From positions 4,421,001-4,485,000 of the forward strand of contig NZ_CP084541.1 in NCBI RefSeq assembly GCF_020410765.1: 64,000 nt of DNA, read 5' to 3'. The notes under the pieces are model-generated. The model was not told the DNA's origin, did not search any database, and saw only the letters and a list, made by a program, of their open reading frames with translations. Made by a program: the position numbers and the translations under genes. Positions 41,921 to 50,840 of the stretch are shown in pieces. Source of the DNA: Streptomyces marincola (GTDB lineage Bacteria; Actinomycetota; Actinomycetes; Streptomycetales; Streptomycetaceae). The stretch's first letter is position 1; each line of letters begins with the position of its first letter.

Positions 41921-43120
41921 GTGAGTGATCTGCTGTCTCCTGAGTCCACCCCCACGACGCTCGACGCGGACCTGCGCGAGGAGCTGATCGCGTTCCGCCG
42001 TGATCTGCACATGCACCCCGAGCTGGGCAACCAGGAGGTGCGCACCACCGCGGTGATCAAGGAGCGGCTTGAGCGGGCGGGACTCGCCCCGCGGGTGCTC
42101 GACACCGGGACGGGACTCGTCTGCGACATCAGGCCGGACGGCGCCGACGGCCCGCTGCTCGCGCTCCGCGCCGACATCGACGCGCTGCCCATCCCGGACA
42201 CCAAGACCGTGCCCTACCGTTCCACCGTGCCGGGCCGCGCCCACGCGTGCGGGCACGACGTGCACGCGACCGTGGTACTCGGCGCGGGTCTGATGCTCGC
42301 CAGGCTCGCCGCGCGCGGCGTGCTGCCCCGCCCGGTGCGGCTGCTGTTCCAGCCGGCCGAGGAAGTGCTGCCCGGCGGCGCCCAGGACGTCGTCGACACC
42401 GGCGTCCTCGACGGGGTCGGGCGGATCCTCGCCCTGCACTGCGACCCCAAGGTCGACGCGGGCCGCATCGGCGTGCGCGTCGGCCCGATCACCTCGGCCT
42501 GCGACCGCATCGAGGTGACCCTCTCGGGACCCGGCGGACACACCGCGCGCCCCCACCTCACGACCGACCTGGTGACGGCCGCCGCCCGGGTGGCCACCGA
42601 GGTGCCGGCGCTCGTCGCCCGGCGCGTGGACACCAGGGCCGGTATGGCGATCACCTGGGGGCGCCTGACCACCGGGCACGCCCCCAACGTCATCCCGCAG
42701 GTCGCGGAGCTGTCCGGCACCATGCGCTGCCTGGACCTGGCGGCCTGGCGCTCGGCTCCCGACCTGGTGCACGCGGCCGTCGACGAGGTCGCGGCGCTCT
42801 CCCGGGCCAAGTCGGAGATCCGGTACATCAGGGGCGTTCCGCCCGTGGTCAACGACGCGGCGTCCACGGCCCTGCTCGCCGAGGCGATGACGGCGCGTTT
42901 CGGCGCCGACGCGGTCGGGGAGACCGAGCAGAGCCTGGGCGGCGAGGACTTCTCCTGGTACCTCCAGCACGTGCCGGGCGCGATGGCCCGCCTCGGCGTC
43001 CGCCCGCCGGGGGAGGCGGCCTCGACCCCGAGGGACATCCACCAGGGCGATTTCGACGTCGACGAGAGCGCCATCGGCGTGGGCGTCGACCTGCTCACCG
43101 GAGCGGCGCTGCTCAGCTGA
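41921..43120 (+). CDS. M20-family amidohydrolase
   Basis: A 399-residue metal-dependent amidohydrolase of the IAA-amino-acid/hippurate hydrolase group. Metal and catalytic elements are FRRDLHMHPELGNQE, the ALRADIDALP segment, HACGHDVHATVVLG, FQPAEEVLPGGA and the late LGGEDFSWYL. A dimerisation domain occupies ~180-295 (SGPGGHTARPHL). The substrate is unknown; N-acyl amino acids are likely. The GTG start lacks a strong ribosome site. It precedes the BMP operon on the same strand, but a 240-bp spacer suggests separate transcription. Confidence 0.9.
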   Translation: MSDLLSPESTPTTLDADLREELIAFRRDLHMHPELGNQEVRTTAVIKERLERAGLAPRVLDTGTGLVCDIRPDGADGPLLALRADIDALPIPDTKTVPYRSTVPGRAHACGHDVHATVVLGAGLMLARLAARGVLPRPVRLLFQPAEEVLPGGAQDVVDTGVLDGVGRILALHCDPKVDAGRIGVRVGPITSACDRIEVTLSGPGGHTARPHLTTDLVTAAARVATEVPALVARRVDTRAGMAITWGRLTTGHAPNVIPQVAELSGTMRCLDLAAWRSAPDLVHAAVDEVAALSRAKSEIRYIRGVPPVVNDAASTALLAEAMTARFGADAVGETEQSLGGEDFSWYLQHVPGAMARLGVRPPGEAASTPRDIHQGDFDVDESAIGVGVDLLTGAALLS

Positions 43121-43137
43121 GCACCCGCCGCACCGCC

Positions 43138-43187
43138 GTTCCGCCGGATGCCGGGGCGTTCCGCCGGGTGCCGGGGCGTTCCGCCGG
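43138..43187 (+). repeat. 20-bp tandem repeat, 2.5 copies
   Basis: Unit GTTCCGCCGGATGCCGGGGC occurs at 43138-43157 and 43158-43177 (one base different), with a half copy at 43178-43187. It lies directly after the amidohydrolase stop. No hairpin or protein role is evident. Confidence 0.8.
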
Positions 43188-43306
43188 CGACGCGCCCGGC
43201 CGGACGCGTGCGCGGGCGCTGTTCCGGCCATGTTGCGTACACATTGCGTAAACACCGATCTGATAACGGGAGGAATGCGGGGCTTCCCGCCGTGTCTACG
43301 CGCGTT

Positions 43307-43356
43307 ACGATTCGCGGAACAGCGCCGTAAGAGGCGCTTTCGACGGAAGGAATCGT
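43307..43356 (+). promoter_or_regulatory. two-stem leader structure next to the BMP-gene ribosome site
   Basis: ACGATTC (43307-43313) pairs perfectly with GAATCGT (43350-43356). Between them, AGCGCC (43321-43326) pairs with GGCGCT (43333-43338). The outer stem ends within the ribosome site GGAAGGAA that serves the TTG at 43361, so folding could limit translation. Confidence 0.4.
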
Positions 43357-43360
43357 CCTC

Positions 43361-44407
43361 TTGCGCCGCGTATCCAGGCTTGCAGCAACGGTCGCCGCCT
43401 CGGCGGCCCTGGCACTCACCGCCACCGCGTGCGGAGAGAGTTCCACCGAGTCCAACAGCGGGGACGGCGGCAACGACGCCGGACCGGGCATCGCCTTCGA
43501 CGTCGGTGGACGCGACGACCACTCGTTCAACGAGGCCGCCGCGCGCGGCGGCGACCTGGCCGAGGAGGAACTCGGCGTCTCGGTCGAGTACCAGACCGCG
43601 CGCAACGGCGAGACCGACGCCGACCGCATCCAGCGGCTGACGTCGATGGCCGAGGCGGGCTACAACCCCGTCATCGGCGTCGGCTACCTCTACGGCAACG
43701 CGATCACCGAGGTCGCGGCCGAGTACCCCGACACCACCTTCGGCGTCGTCGACGCGGTGGCAGAGGGCGACAACACCTACAGCATGACCTTCGCCGAGCA
43801 CGAGGGCTCCTACCTGGCGGGCGTCGCCGCGGCGCTCACCACGGAGAACGACCACGTCGGGTTCATCGGCGGCGTGCAGAACCCGCTGATCGGCAAGTTC
43901 CAGGCCGGGTTCGAGCAGGGCGTCCGGGACACCGACCCGGACATCGAGATCGAGATCAACTACCTGTACCGCGACGACGACCGCGGCTTCAACGACCCGG
44001 CCCGCGCCGCCGAGCAGGCCGACGGCATGCTCAGCCGGGGCGCCGACGTCATCTACACCGCGGCGGGCTCGTCCGGCCAGGGCTCCATCGAGCAGATCGC
44101 GCGCGCCGAGGGCGCCTGGGCCATCGGCGTCGACTCCGACCAGTACCAGCAGCCGGGCCTGGCCGAGTACCAGGACTCCATCCTGACCTCGGTGCTCAAG
44201 GGCGTCGACGTGGCCGTCTACGACCTCATCGAGAGCGTCGAGGAGGGCGAGCCCCTCAGCGGCCACCACGAGTACACCCTGGCGGAGAACGGCGTGTCGC
44301 TCGCCACATCGGGCGGCTTCATCGACGACCTCGCGCCCGAGCTCGAAGAGGCCACCCGCCGCATCGCGGACGGCGAGGTCGAGGTGAACGACACCCCCGC
44401 GTCCTGA
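43361..44407 (+). CDS. BMP-family nucleoside-binding ABC lipoprotein
   Basis: A 348-residue extracellular binding protein of the basic-membrane-protein (PnrA-like) family, which captures nucleosides. The signal VSRLAATVAASAALALTATA ends in a lipobox at ACGE (Cys ~26). The mature part has DVGGRDDHSFNEAAARGG, GYLYGNAITEVAAEYPD, VGFIGG, GADVIYTAAGSSGQGS and AIGVDSDQYQQ, all family signatures. The start is TTG with GGAAGGAA. The three transporter genes and cdd/deoA that follow support nucleoside uptake. Confidence 0.93.
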   Translation: MRRVSRLAATVAASAALALTATACGESSTESNSGDGGNDAGPGIAFDVGGRDDHSFNEAAARGGDLAEEELGVSVEYQTARNGETDADRIQRLTSMAEAGYNPVIGVGYLYGNAITEVAAEYPDTTFGVVDAVAEGDNTYSMTFAEHEGSYLAGVAAALTTENDHVGFIGGVQNPLIGKFQAGFEQGVRDTDPDIEIEINYLYRDDDRGFNDPARAAEQADGMLSRGADVIYTAAGSSGQGSIEQIARAEGAWAIGVDSDQYQQPGLAEYQDSILTSVLKGVDVAVYDLIESVEEGEPLSGHHEYTLAENGVSLATSGGFIDDLAPELEEATRRIADGEVEVNDTPAS

Positions 44408-44657
44408 CCCCCGCGCCCCGGCGCGTTCCCCGGCCGCGCCCGCGGCCCGACCCCCGCACGCCGTCCCCGCCCCGCGACCCGGGGCGGGGACGGAGCCAGG
44501 GGGCGGCGAAGTCCCAGGGACGGCGCCGAGTAGTCGCGGCCACGGGGGCGCACGGTAAGCCGCTACGCGAGTAGATCCACGCCGGGGCGCCGCCGGGAGC
44601 GCGGGCGCGGTAGCGTTCCGCAGACCAACGCCCGCCCTCTGACCGACCGTCCGGCCT

Positions 44658-46376
44658 GTGCTCCCGAGGCCCCGAGGAGAGTGCGTCATCCCACCCGCCG
44701 ACCACCCGCCGCGGCCCGCGGACGGCGTTCCCGCCGTCGAGCTGCGCGGTATCACGAAACGATTCCCCGGTGTCGTCGCCAACCACGACGTCGACATCAC
44801 CGTCAAGCGCGGCACCGTGCACGCCCTCGTCGGCGAGAACGGGGCCGGCAAGTCCACGCTGATGAAAATCCTCTACGGCATGCAGCGGCCGGACGAGGGC
44901 GTCATCACCGTCGACGGCGAGCAGGTGGTCCTGCGCAGCCCGGCCGACGCCATCGCGCGCGGCATCGGGATGGTGCACCAGCACTTCATGCTCGCGGACA
45001 ACCTCACGGTGCTGGAGAACGTCGTCCTCGGCGCCGAGAAGCTGCACGGCATCGGCGCCGCCGCGCGGCGGCGCATCCTGGAGCTGTCCGACGCCTACGG
45101 GCTCGGGGTCAGGCCCGACCTCCTGGTGGAGGAGATCGGCGTGGCCGACCGGCAGCGGGTGGAGATCCTGAAGGTGCTCTACCGGGGCGCGCGCACCCTC
45201 ATCCTCGACGAGCCCACCGCGGTGCTGGTGCCGCAGGAGGTCGACGCGCTGTTCGGCAACCTGCGCGAACTGACCGCCGAGGGCCTGACCGTGCTGTTCA
45301 TCTCGCACAAGCTGGGCGAGGTGCTCTCGGTGGCCGACGACATCACCGTGATCAGGCGCGGCACGACCGTGGGCACCGTCGAACCGGCGGGCACGACGCC
45401 GCGGCAGCTCGCCGAGCTGATGGTGGGCAGCGAGCTGCCCACGCCGGGGACGGGCGAGTCGACGGTCACGGACGAGCCGGTCCTCACCGTCTCCGGGCTG
45501 CACCTGTCCGGGCGGGACACGGACGGGCTGCTGCGCGAGGTGCTCGCGGACATCGACTTCACGATCCACCGCGGCGAGGTGCTGGGCATCGCGGGCGTGG
45601 AGGGCAACGGGCAGGCCGAGCTCGTCGAGGCGATCATGGGTATCCGGCAGCCCGACGGCGGCACCATCACCCTCGCCGGCCGCGACATCTCCCACGCGCC
45701 GACCCGGGCCCGCAGGGAGCAGGGCATCGGGTACGTGCCCGAGGACCGGCACCGGCACGGGCTGCTGCTCGAAGCGCCGCTGTGGGAGAACCGCATGCTC
45801 GGGCACGTCACCGAGCCGCCGAACAGCCGCGGCCCGCTGCTGGACGCCAAGGGCGCGCGCGCCGACACCGAGCGGATCGTGCGCGAGTACGACGTGCGCA
45901 CCCCGGGCATCGAGGTGACCGTCGGTTCGCTGTCCGGCGGCAACCAGCAGAAGCTGATCATCGGCCGGGAGATGAGCCACCGGCCCAAGGTGCTGGTCGC
46001 CGCGCACCCGACGCGCGGCGTGGACGTGGGCGCCCAGGCGCAGATCTGGGACGAGATCCGGCGCGCGCGCCGCGACGGGCTGGCCGTGCTGCTGATCTCC
46101 GCCGATCTCGACGAGCTGATCGGGCTCTCGGACAGCCTGCGGGTGATGTACCGGGGCCGGCTGGTGGCCTCGGCCGACCCGGCCACCGTGACACCGGAGC
46201 AGCTCGGCACCGCGATGACGGGCACGAGCGGGCGTTCCGGCGAACAGGACGCGGGTTCGGGCGAGCAGGACGCGGAGGGCGGCGAGCCGGGCGCGGGTTC
46301 GGGTGAGCCGGGCGCGCGTTCCGGCGGACCCGGAACCGGCGGAACCCGCGAGCCCGGAGAGGGGACTGAGTCGTGA
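44658..46376 (+). CDS. nucleoside ABC transporter ATPase (two NBDs)
   Basis: A 572-residue protein with two nucleotide-binding domains, as in RbsA/NupO-type importers. NBD1 has VGENGAGKSTLMKILYG, VADRQRVEILKVL and TLILDEPTAVL. NBD2 has GVEGNGQAELVEA, LSGGNQQKLIIGRE and a degenerate Walker B LVAAHPTRGVD, typical of this group. The C-terminal ~50 residues are a Gly/Glu/Ser repeat (variants of SGEQDAG). The only ordinary in-frame start is the GTG at 44658, without a ribosome site. GAGGAGA stands seven bases before an in-frame ATC at 44688, which may be the true start. It overlaps the permease gene by 4 bp. Confidence 0.9.
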   Translation: MLPRPRGECVIPPADHPPRPADGVPAVELRGITKRFPGVVANHDVDITVKRGTVHALVGENGAGKSTLMKILYGMQRPDEGVITVDGEQVVLRSPADAIARGIGMVHQHFMLADNLTVLENVVLGAEKLHGIGAAARRRILELSDAYGLGVRPDLLVEEIGVADRQRVEILKVLYRGARTLILDEPTAVLVPQEVDALFGNLRELTAEGLTVLFISHKLGEVLSVADDITVIRRGTTVGTVEPAGTTPRQLAELMVGSELPTPGTGESTVTDEPVLTVSGLHLSGRDTDGLLREVLADIDFTIHRGEVLGIAGVEGNGQAELVEAIMGIRQPDGGTITLAGRDISHAPTRARREQGIGYVPEDRHRHGLLLEAPLWENRMLGHVTEPPNSRGPLLDAKGARADTERIVREYDVRTPGIEVTVGSLSGGNQQKLIIGREMSHRPKVLVAAHPTRGVDVGAQAQIWDEIRRARRDGLAVLLISADLDELIGLSDSLRVMYRGRLVASADPATVTPEQLGTAMTGTSGRSGEQDAGSGEQDAEGGEPGAGSGEPGARSGGPGTGGTREPGEGTES

Positions 46377-47557
46377 GCACCGCGACGACCGGGGGTCAGG
46401 GGGGCACGGCGGGCCGGGGTCCGCGCCTCCTGCGCGACCGCGACCGCAGGGAACGCCTGCTGCTCGGGCTGAGCGCCCCGCTGCTCGCCATCGTCACGGC
46501 CCTGGCCATCACGTCCGCCGTGCTGGCCATGACCGGCGACAACCCGTTCCGCGCCTTCCAGGTGATGGCCGACTACGGGTCCAAGAGCGACAGCCAGGTC
46601 TGGATCATCAACAAGGCGATCCCGTACTACCTGGCCGCGGCGGCCGTGGCCATCGGCTTCCGCATGAACCTGTTCAACATCGGTGTGGACGGCCAGTACC
46701 GGGTCGCCGCGTTCTTCGCCGCCGTGGTGGGCGGCGCGCTGAGCCTGCCGGGCTTCGTGCAGATCCCCGTCATCCTGCTGACCGCGATGGTCTGCGGCGC
46801 GATCTGGGCGGGCATCGCCGGCTACCTGAAGGCGACGCGCGGCGTCAGCGAAGTCATCACCACCATCATGCTGAACTTCATCGGCGGCTCGCTCATCGCC
46901 TACTTCCTCCAGGAGGGCAGGCTCGCCGAGCGCGACGAGAACATCATCCACACCACGGACATCCCCGACTCCAGCTGGTTCTTCGAGTTCCCGACCAACC
47001 CGGACCCGGTGCACGGCTCCATCCTCATCGCGGTCGCGGTGGGCATCGCCTACTGGTTCGTGCTCGGCCGCACCCGGTTCGGCTTCGACCTGCGGGCCGT
47101 GGGGCGCTCCGAGCCGGCGGCCGAGGCCAGCGGCGTCAGCGTCAAGCGCACGGTGGTCACCGCGATGCTCCTGTCCGGCGCGGTGGCCGGGCTCGTGGGC
47201 ATGCCGACGCTGCTGAACGAGTCGGGCAACTACGGCAACGACTTCCCCGAGGGCATCGGGTTCACCGGCATCGCGATCGCCCTGCTCGGCCGCAACCACC
47301 CGATCGGCATGGGCCTGGCGGCCCTGCTCTGGGGCTTCCTCGAACGGACCGGCACGCAGCTGGAGTTCGAGGGCTTCGACCAGGAGATCGTCGGCGTGAT
47401 GCAGGGCGTCATCGTCCTCTCCGTCGTCGTGGCCTACGAACTGGTCCGCCGCTGGGGGATCAGGCGCCAGCAGCGGCAGGTCGGCGAGCAACTGGCCGCG
47501 CGTGCGGCCGGCGACGGACGGAACGGCCCCAACGACCCGGCGGAGGTGTCCGCGTGA
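46373..47557 (+). CDS. nucleoside ABC transporter permease 1
   Basis: A 394-residue BPD_transp_2 (ribose/branched-chain type) permease with about nine to ten helices, from LLAIVTALAITSAVLAM to IVLSVVVAYELVRRW. Family signatures are MNLFNIGVDGQYRVAAF and GVSEVITTIMLNFIGGSLI; the late part reads FTGIAIALLGRNHPIGM. It starts with GTG overlapping the ATPase stop and ends overlapping the second permease start, so all are coupled. With permease 2 it forms a heterodimeric channel. Confidence 0.94.
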   Translation: MSTATTGGQGGTAGRGPRLLRDRDRRERLLLGLSAPLLAIVTALAITSAVLAMTGDNPFRAFQVMADYGSKSDSQVWIINKAIPYYLAAAAVAIGFRMNLFNIGVDGQYRVAAFFAAVVGGALSLPGFVQIPVILLTAMVCGAIWAGIAGYLKATRGVSEVITTIMLNFIGGSLIAYFLQEGRLAERDENIIHTTDIPDSSWFFEFPTNPDPVHGSILIAVAVGIAYWFVLGRTRFGFDLRAVGRSEPAAEASGVSVKRTVVTAMLLSGAVAGLVGMPTLLNESGNYGNDFPEGIGFTGIAIALLGRNHPIGMGLAALLWGFLERTGTQLEFEGFDQEIVGVMQGVIVLSVVVAYELVRRWGIRRQQRQVGEQLAARAAGDGRNGPNDPAEVSA

Positions 47558-48843
47558 CCACGCCCCTGTCCACCCTCGCCGGCAAGGTGCGGCCCAGCGG
47601 CCGGGTCGAGAACGGCGGCAGGCGCCGTTTGAGCTACCCGGGCGTGCTGCTGATCATCGCGGGCGCGCTGCTGCTGCTCTCGCTGGTGCGGGCGATCACC
47701 GACCAGCAGAGCCTGACGTCGTCGGCCCAGTGGGGCGCCGCGCTTGGCTTCGCGGTGCCGATCGGCCTGGCCGGACTCGGCGGCCTGTGGGCCGAACGGG
47801 CCGGCGTGATCAACATCGGCCTCGAAGGCATGATGATGCTCGGCCTGTTCTCGGCCGGCTGGATCGGCTGGCAGCACGGGCCGTGGGCGGCCGTGCTGGC
47901 CGGCATCGCGGGCGGCGCCCTTGGCGGGCTGCTGCACGCGGTGGCGACCGTCACCTTCGGGGTGGACCACATCGTCTCCGGGGTCGCCATCAACATCCTG
48001 GCGCTCGGCATCGTGCAGTACCTGGCCAAGCTGTGGTTCGCGGCCGAGGGCAGCGAGGCCGTGGCGCGCGGCGGCAACGACAAGCAGTCGCCGCAGATGG
48101 AGCGCCTGGAGCCGTTCACCGTGCCCGGCGTCTCGGACTGGCTCGGGGACCTGGACGCCAAGGACTGGTTCTTCGTCTCCGACGTCGCCGGCATCCTGCG
48201 GGCCGCGGTGCACGAGGTGTCGTGGCTGACGCTGCTCGCCGTGCTGATCTTCGTCGGCACCTACCTGGTGCTGTGGAAGTCGTCGTTCGGGCTGCGGCTG
48301 CGTTCGTGCGGTGAGAACCCGCAGGCCACCGAGTCCCTCGGCGTGAACGTCTACCTGTACAAGTACCTGGCGCTCGCCATCTCCGGCGGGCTCGCCGGGC
48401 TCGGCGGCGCCTACCTCGCGGTGCTGATCCGCATGTACCAGGACGGCCAGACCGGCGGGCGCGGCTACCTGGGCCTCGCCACCATGATCTTCGGCAACTG
48501 GCGTCCCGGCGGGGTCGCCACGGGGGCCGGCCTGTTCGGGTTCATGGACGTGCTCCAGACCCGTGACCGGCCGGTGGTGCACGCCACGCTGCTGCTGTTC
48601 GCGCTGGGGCTGCTGTGCCTCGCGGTCTGGCAGTTCTACCGGGGCAAGCGGATCGCGGCGCTCGTGGTCGCGGCGCTCGGCGGGCTGATGTGGCTGTGGT
48701 ACGCGACGACCGACACGCTGCCGCTCGAACTCGTCACCGCGAGCCCGTACCTCACGACGCTGCTCGTGCTGACGTTGTTCGCCCAGCGATTGCGCACTCC
48801 ACGCGCGGTCGGGAAACCGTATCGAAGAGGGCAGGCGACATGA
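47554..48843 (+). CDS. nucleoside ABC transporter permease 2
   Basis: A 429-residue permease of the same family. The diagnostic ERAGVINIGLEGMMMLG and GVDHIVSGVAINILALGI are present, with LRSCGENPQATESLGVNV and GGRGYLGLATMIFGNW later. Two extra C-terminal helices (ALLVVAALGGLMWLW-type sequence and YLTTLLVLTLFAQ) make it longer than permease 1. The GTG start and the stop overlap its neighbours by 4 bp on both sides. Confidence 0.94.
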   Translation: MTTPLSTLAGKVRPSGRVENGGRRRLSYPGVLLIIAGALLLLSLVRAITDQQSLTSSAQWGAALGFAVPIGLAGLGGLWAERAGVINIGLEGMMMLGLFSAGWIGWQHGPWAAVLAGIAGGALGGLLHAVATVTFGVDHIVSGVAINILALGIVQYLAKLWFAAEGSEAVARGGNDKQSPQMERLEPFTVPGVSDWLGDLDAKDWFFVSDVAGILRAAVHEVSWLTLLAVLIFVGTYLVLWKSSFGLRLRSCGENPQATESLGVNVYLYKYLALAISGGLAGLGGAYLAVLIRMYQDGQTGGRGYLGLATMIFGNWRPGGVATGAGLFGFMDVLQTRDRPVVHATLLLFALGLLCLAVWQFYRGKRIAALVVAALGGLMWLWYATTDTLPLELVTASPYLTTLLVLTLFAQRLRTPRAVGKPYRRGQAT

Positions 48844-49226
48844 CGGACGCGGTGGACTGGGAGGCGCTGCGCGCCGCGGCCCGGGAGGCGATGACCCGGG
48901 CCTACGCGCCGTACTCGGAGTACCGGGTGGGCGCGGCGGCGCTGGTCGAGGACGGCCGGGTGGTGACCGGCTGCAACGTGGAGAACGCCTCCTACGGCCT
49001 GACCCTGTGCGCCGAGTGCGGCCTGGTGTCCGCGCTGCACGCCTCGGGCGGCGGGCGGCTGACGCACTTCGTGTGCTGCGACGCCGAGGGGCGGGCGATC
49101 ACCCCCTGCGGGCGCTGCCGCCAGCTGCTGATGGAGCACGGCGGGCCCGGCCTCGCGGTCCTGACGCCCGAGGGCGTCCTCCCGCTGGGGGAGCTGCTGC
49201 CGCAGTCCTGGCACCTGGGACAGTAG
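48840..49226 (+). CDS. cdd: cytidine deaminase
   Basis: Cdd deaminates cytidine and deoxycytidine to (deoxy)uridine. The 128-residue tetrameric-type enzyme has Cys57 and the catalytic Glu59 in LTLCAECG, the second zinc pair in PCGRCRQ, and the ribose site GCNVENASYG. ATG overlaps the permease stop (ATGA). Placed directly after the nucleoside transporter, it starts catabolism of imported pyrimidines. Confidence 0.97.
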   Translation: MTDAVDWEALRAAAREAMTRAYAPYSEYRVGAAALVEDGRVVTGCNVENASYGLTLCAECGLVSALHASGGGRLTHFVCCDAEGRAITPCGRCRQLLMEHGGPGLAVLTPEGVLPLGELLPQSWHLGQ

Positions 49227-49230
49227 GGCC

Positions 49231-50508
49231 ATGGACGCGATCACCATCATCCGCGCCAAGCGTGACGGCGCCGCGCTGACCCCCGAGCAGATCGACTGGA
49301 TCGTCGCCGCCTACACGCGGGGCGACGTCGCCGACGAGCAGATGTCGGCACTGGCCATGGCGATACTGCTGAACGGCATGGACCGGGCCGAGATCGCCCG
49401 CTGGACCGCGGCGATGATCGCCTCGGGGGAGCGCATGGACTTCTCCGGGCTGCCGCTGCCGACCGCGGACAAGCACTCGACGGGCGGAGTGGGCGACAAG
49501 ATCACGCTGCCGCTCGCGCCGCTGGTCGCGGCGTGCGGCGCGGCCGTTCCGCAGCTGTCGGGGCGTGGGCTCGGGCACACCGGCGGCACGCTGGACAAAC
49601 TGGAGTCGATCCCCGGCTGGCGGGCCCGCCTGTCCGGCGACGAGATGCTGGCGGTGCTGCGGGACACCGGCGCGGTGATCTGCGCGGCGGGGGAGGGGCT
49701 CGCTCCGGCGGACCGGAAGCTGTACGCGCTGCGGGATGTGACGGGGACGGTCGAGTCCATTCCGCTGATCGCCTCGTCGATCATGTCCAAGAAGATCGCC
49801 GAGGGCACCGGGGCGCTGGTGCTCGACGTGAAGGTGGGCTCCGGGGCGTTCATGAAGACGCTCGCGGACGCGCGGGAGCTGGCCGCCACGATGGTCGAGA
49901 TCGGCACCGACCACGGGGTGCGGACCGTCGCGCTGCTCACCGACATGGCGACCCCGCTCGGCCTGACGGCGGGGAACGCGCTCGAAGTCCGCGAGGCCGT
50001 CGAGGTGCTCGCGGGCGGCGGGCCGCGGGACGTGGTGGAGCTGACGCTCGCGCTCGCCCGCGAGATGCTGGACGCGGCCGGGCTCCCGGACGCCGACCCG
50101 GCGCGCGCCCTGGCCGACGGCTCCGCGATGGACCGCTGGCGCCGCATGGTCGCGGCGCAGGGCGGCGACCCGGACGCGCCGCTGCCGCGGGCCGCCGAGC
50201 GGCACACCGTCACGGCCTCCGAGTCCGGCGTGGTCACCGCGCTCGACGCCTACGCGGTGGGCCTCGCGGCCTGGCGGCTGGGCGCGGGCAGGGCCCGCAA
50301 GGAGGACCCGGTGCAGGCCGGGGCGGGGGTGGAGCTGCACGCGAAGCCGGGCGACGAGGTCACCGCGGGCGCCCCGCTGCTGACGCTGCACACGGACACC
50401 GAGGAGCGGTTCGGGCCGGCGCTCGCCGCGCTCGGGGACGGCGCGGTCAGCGTCGGCCCGGCGGCGGAGGCGGCCGTCCGGCCGATCGTGCTCGACCGGA
50501 TCGCCTGA
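49231..50508 (+). CDS. deoA: thymidine (pyrimidine-nucleoside) phosphorylase
   Basis: Splits thymidine or uridine to base and (deoxy)ribose-1-phosphate. The 425-residue protein has TADKHSTGGVGDKITLPLAP (phosphate site), SGRGLGHTGGTLDKLES (family signature), and SSIMSKKIAEG. It starts 4 bp after cdd and ends the transporter-salvage operon. The adenosine deaminase gene 11 kb downstream belongs to the same metabolic theme but is not in the operon. Confidence 0.96.
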   Translation: MDAITIIRAKRDGAALTPEQIDWIVAAYTRGDVADEQMSALAMAILLNGMDRAEIARWTAAMIASGERMDFSGLPLPTADKHSTGGVGDKITLPLAPLVAACGAAVPQLSGRGLGHTGGTLDKLESIPGWRARLSGDEMLAVLRDTGAVICAAGEGLAPADRKLYALRDVTGTVESIPLIASSIMSKKIAEGTGALVLDVKVGSGAFMKTLADARELAATMVEIGTDHGVRTVALLTDMATPLGLTAGNALEVREAVEVLAGGGPRDVVELTLALAREMLDAAGLPDADPARALADGSAMDRWRRMVAAQGGDPDAPLPRAAERHTVTASESGVVTALDAYAVGLAAWRLGAGRARKEDPVQAGAGVELHAKPGDEVTAGAPLLTLHTDTEERFGPALAALGDGAVSVGPAAEAAVRPIVLDRIA

Positions 50509-50615
50509 CGGCGGGGCACCGGCGGCAGCCCGGACGGCGGGGCCGGCCGCCGGGCGCCGCACGGCGCCGGTGCGGGGGAACGCGCCGCGCGATCCGGCCG
50601 CGGTCCGCTGTCCGA

Positions 50616-50840
50616 TATGCCGGAATCCTTGACATCATCGTGACCGATGGCTTGTACCCTGAGAGACGGTTCTGACGGCCCGGCACGGCGGGAGGTGATG
50701 CTGCGATGCGCAGTGAACCTCCCAGTCATCCCCCGCGCCGCGCCTCCCCGCCCGGGTAGCCCCGAGCCCCGGGGCGGCAGGCGTGTGCGCGCACACCGGA
50801 TGCCCGTAGCCGCCCTTCGCCCCCTGGGGGTTTCTCCGTC
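50616..50840 (+). promoter_or_regulatory. structured mgtE leader with possible Pro-rich leader peptide
   Basis: A nested hairpin is formed by GGGAGGT/ACCTCCC (50690-50696, 50717-50723) around CTGCG/CGCAG (50701-50705, 50709-50713). Further downstream are a GCCCCG/CGGGGC hairpin, the palindrome GTGTGCGCGCACAC and CCCCCTGGGGG. A frame from ATG 50698 (or GTG 50695) encodes 48 codons, ten of them proline, and its stop overlaps the mgtE start (ATGA). This resembles proline-sensing Mg leaders such as mgtL. The ribosome-site spacing for the small frame is poor. The M-box core sequence is absent. Confidence 0.35.

Noticed and set aside
43138..43187. CRISPR-like array
   Set aside because: Copies are directly adjacent without spacers and there are only 2.5 of them; this is a simple tandem repeat.
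45980..46030. Inactive second NBD in the nucleoside ATPase (Walker B Asp replaced)
   Set aside because: LVAAHPTRGVD-type sequence is normal for the second domain in this transporter group, so it is not evidence of decay.
50616..50840. M-box (ykoK) Mg2+ riboswitch before mgtE
   Set aside because: The conserved GTTAGGTGAGGCTCC core and the later M-box segments are not present, so no M-box was called. A different leader mechanism was proposed as a finding instead.
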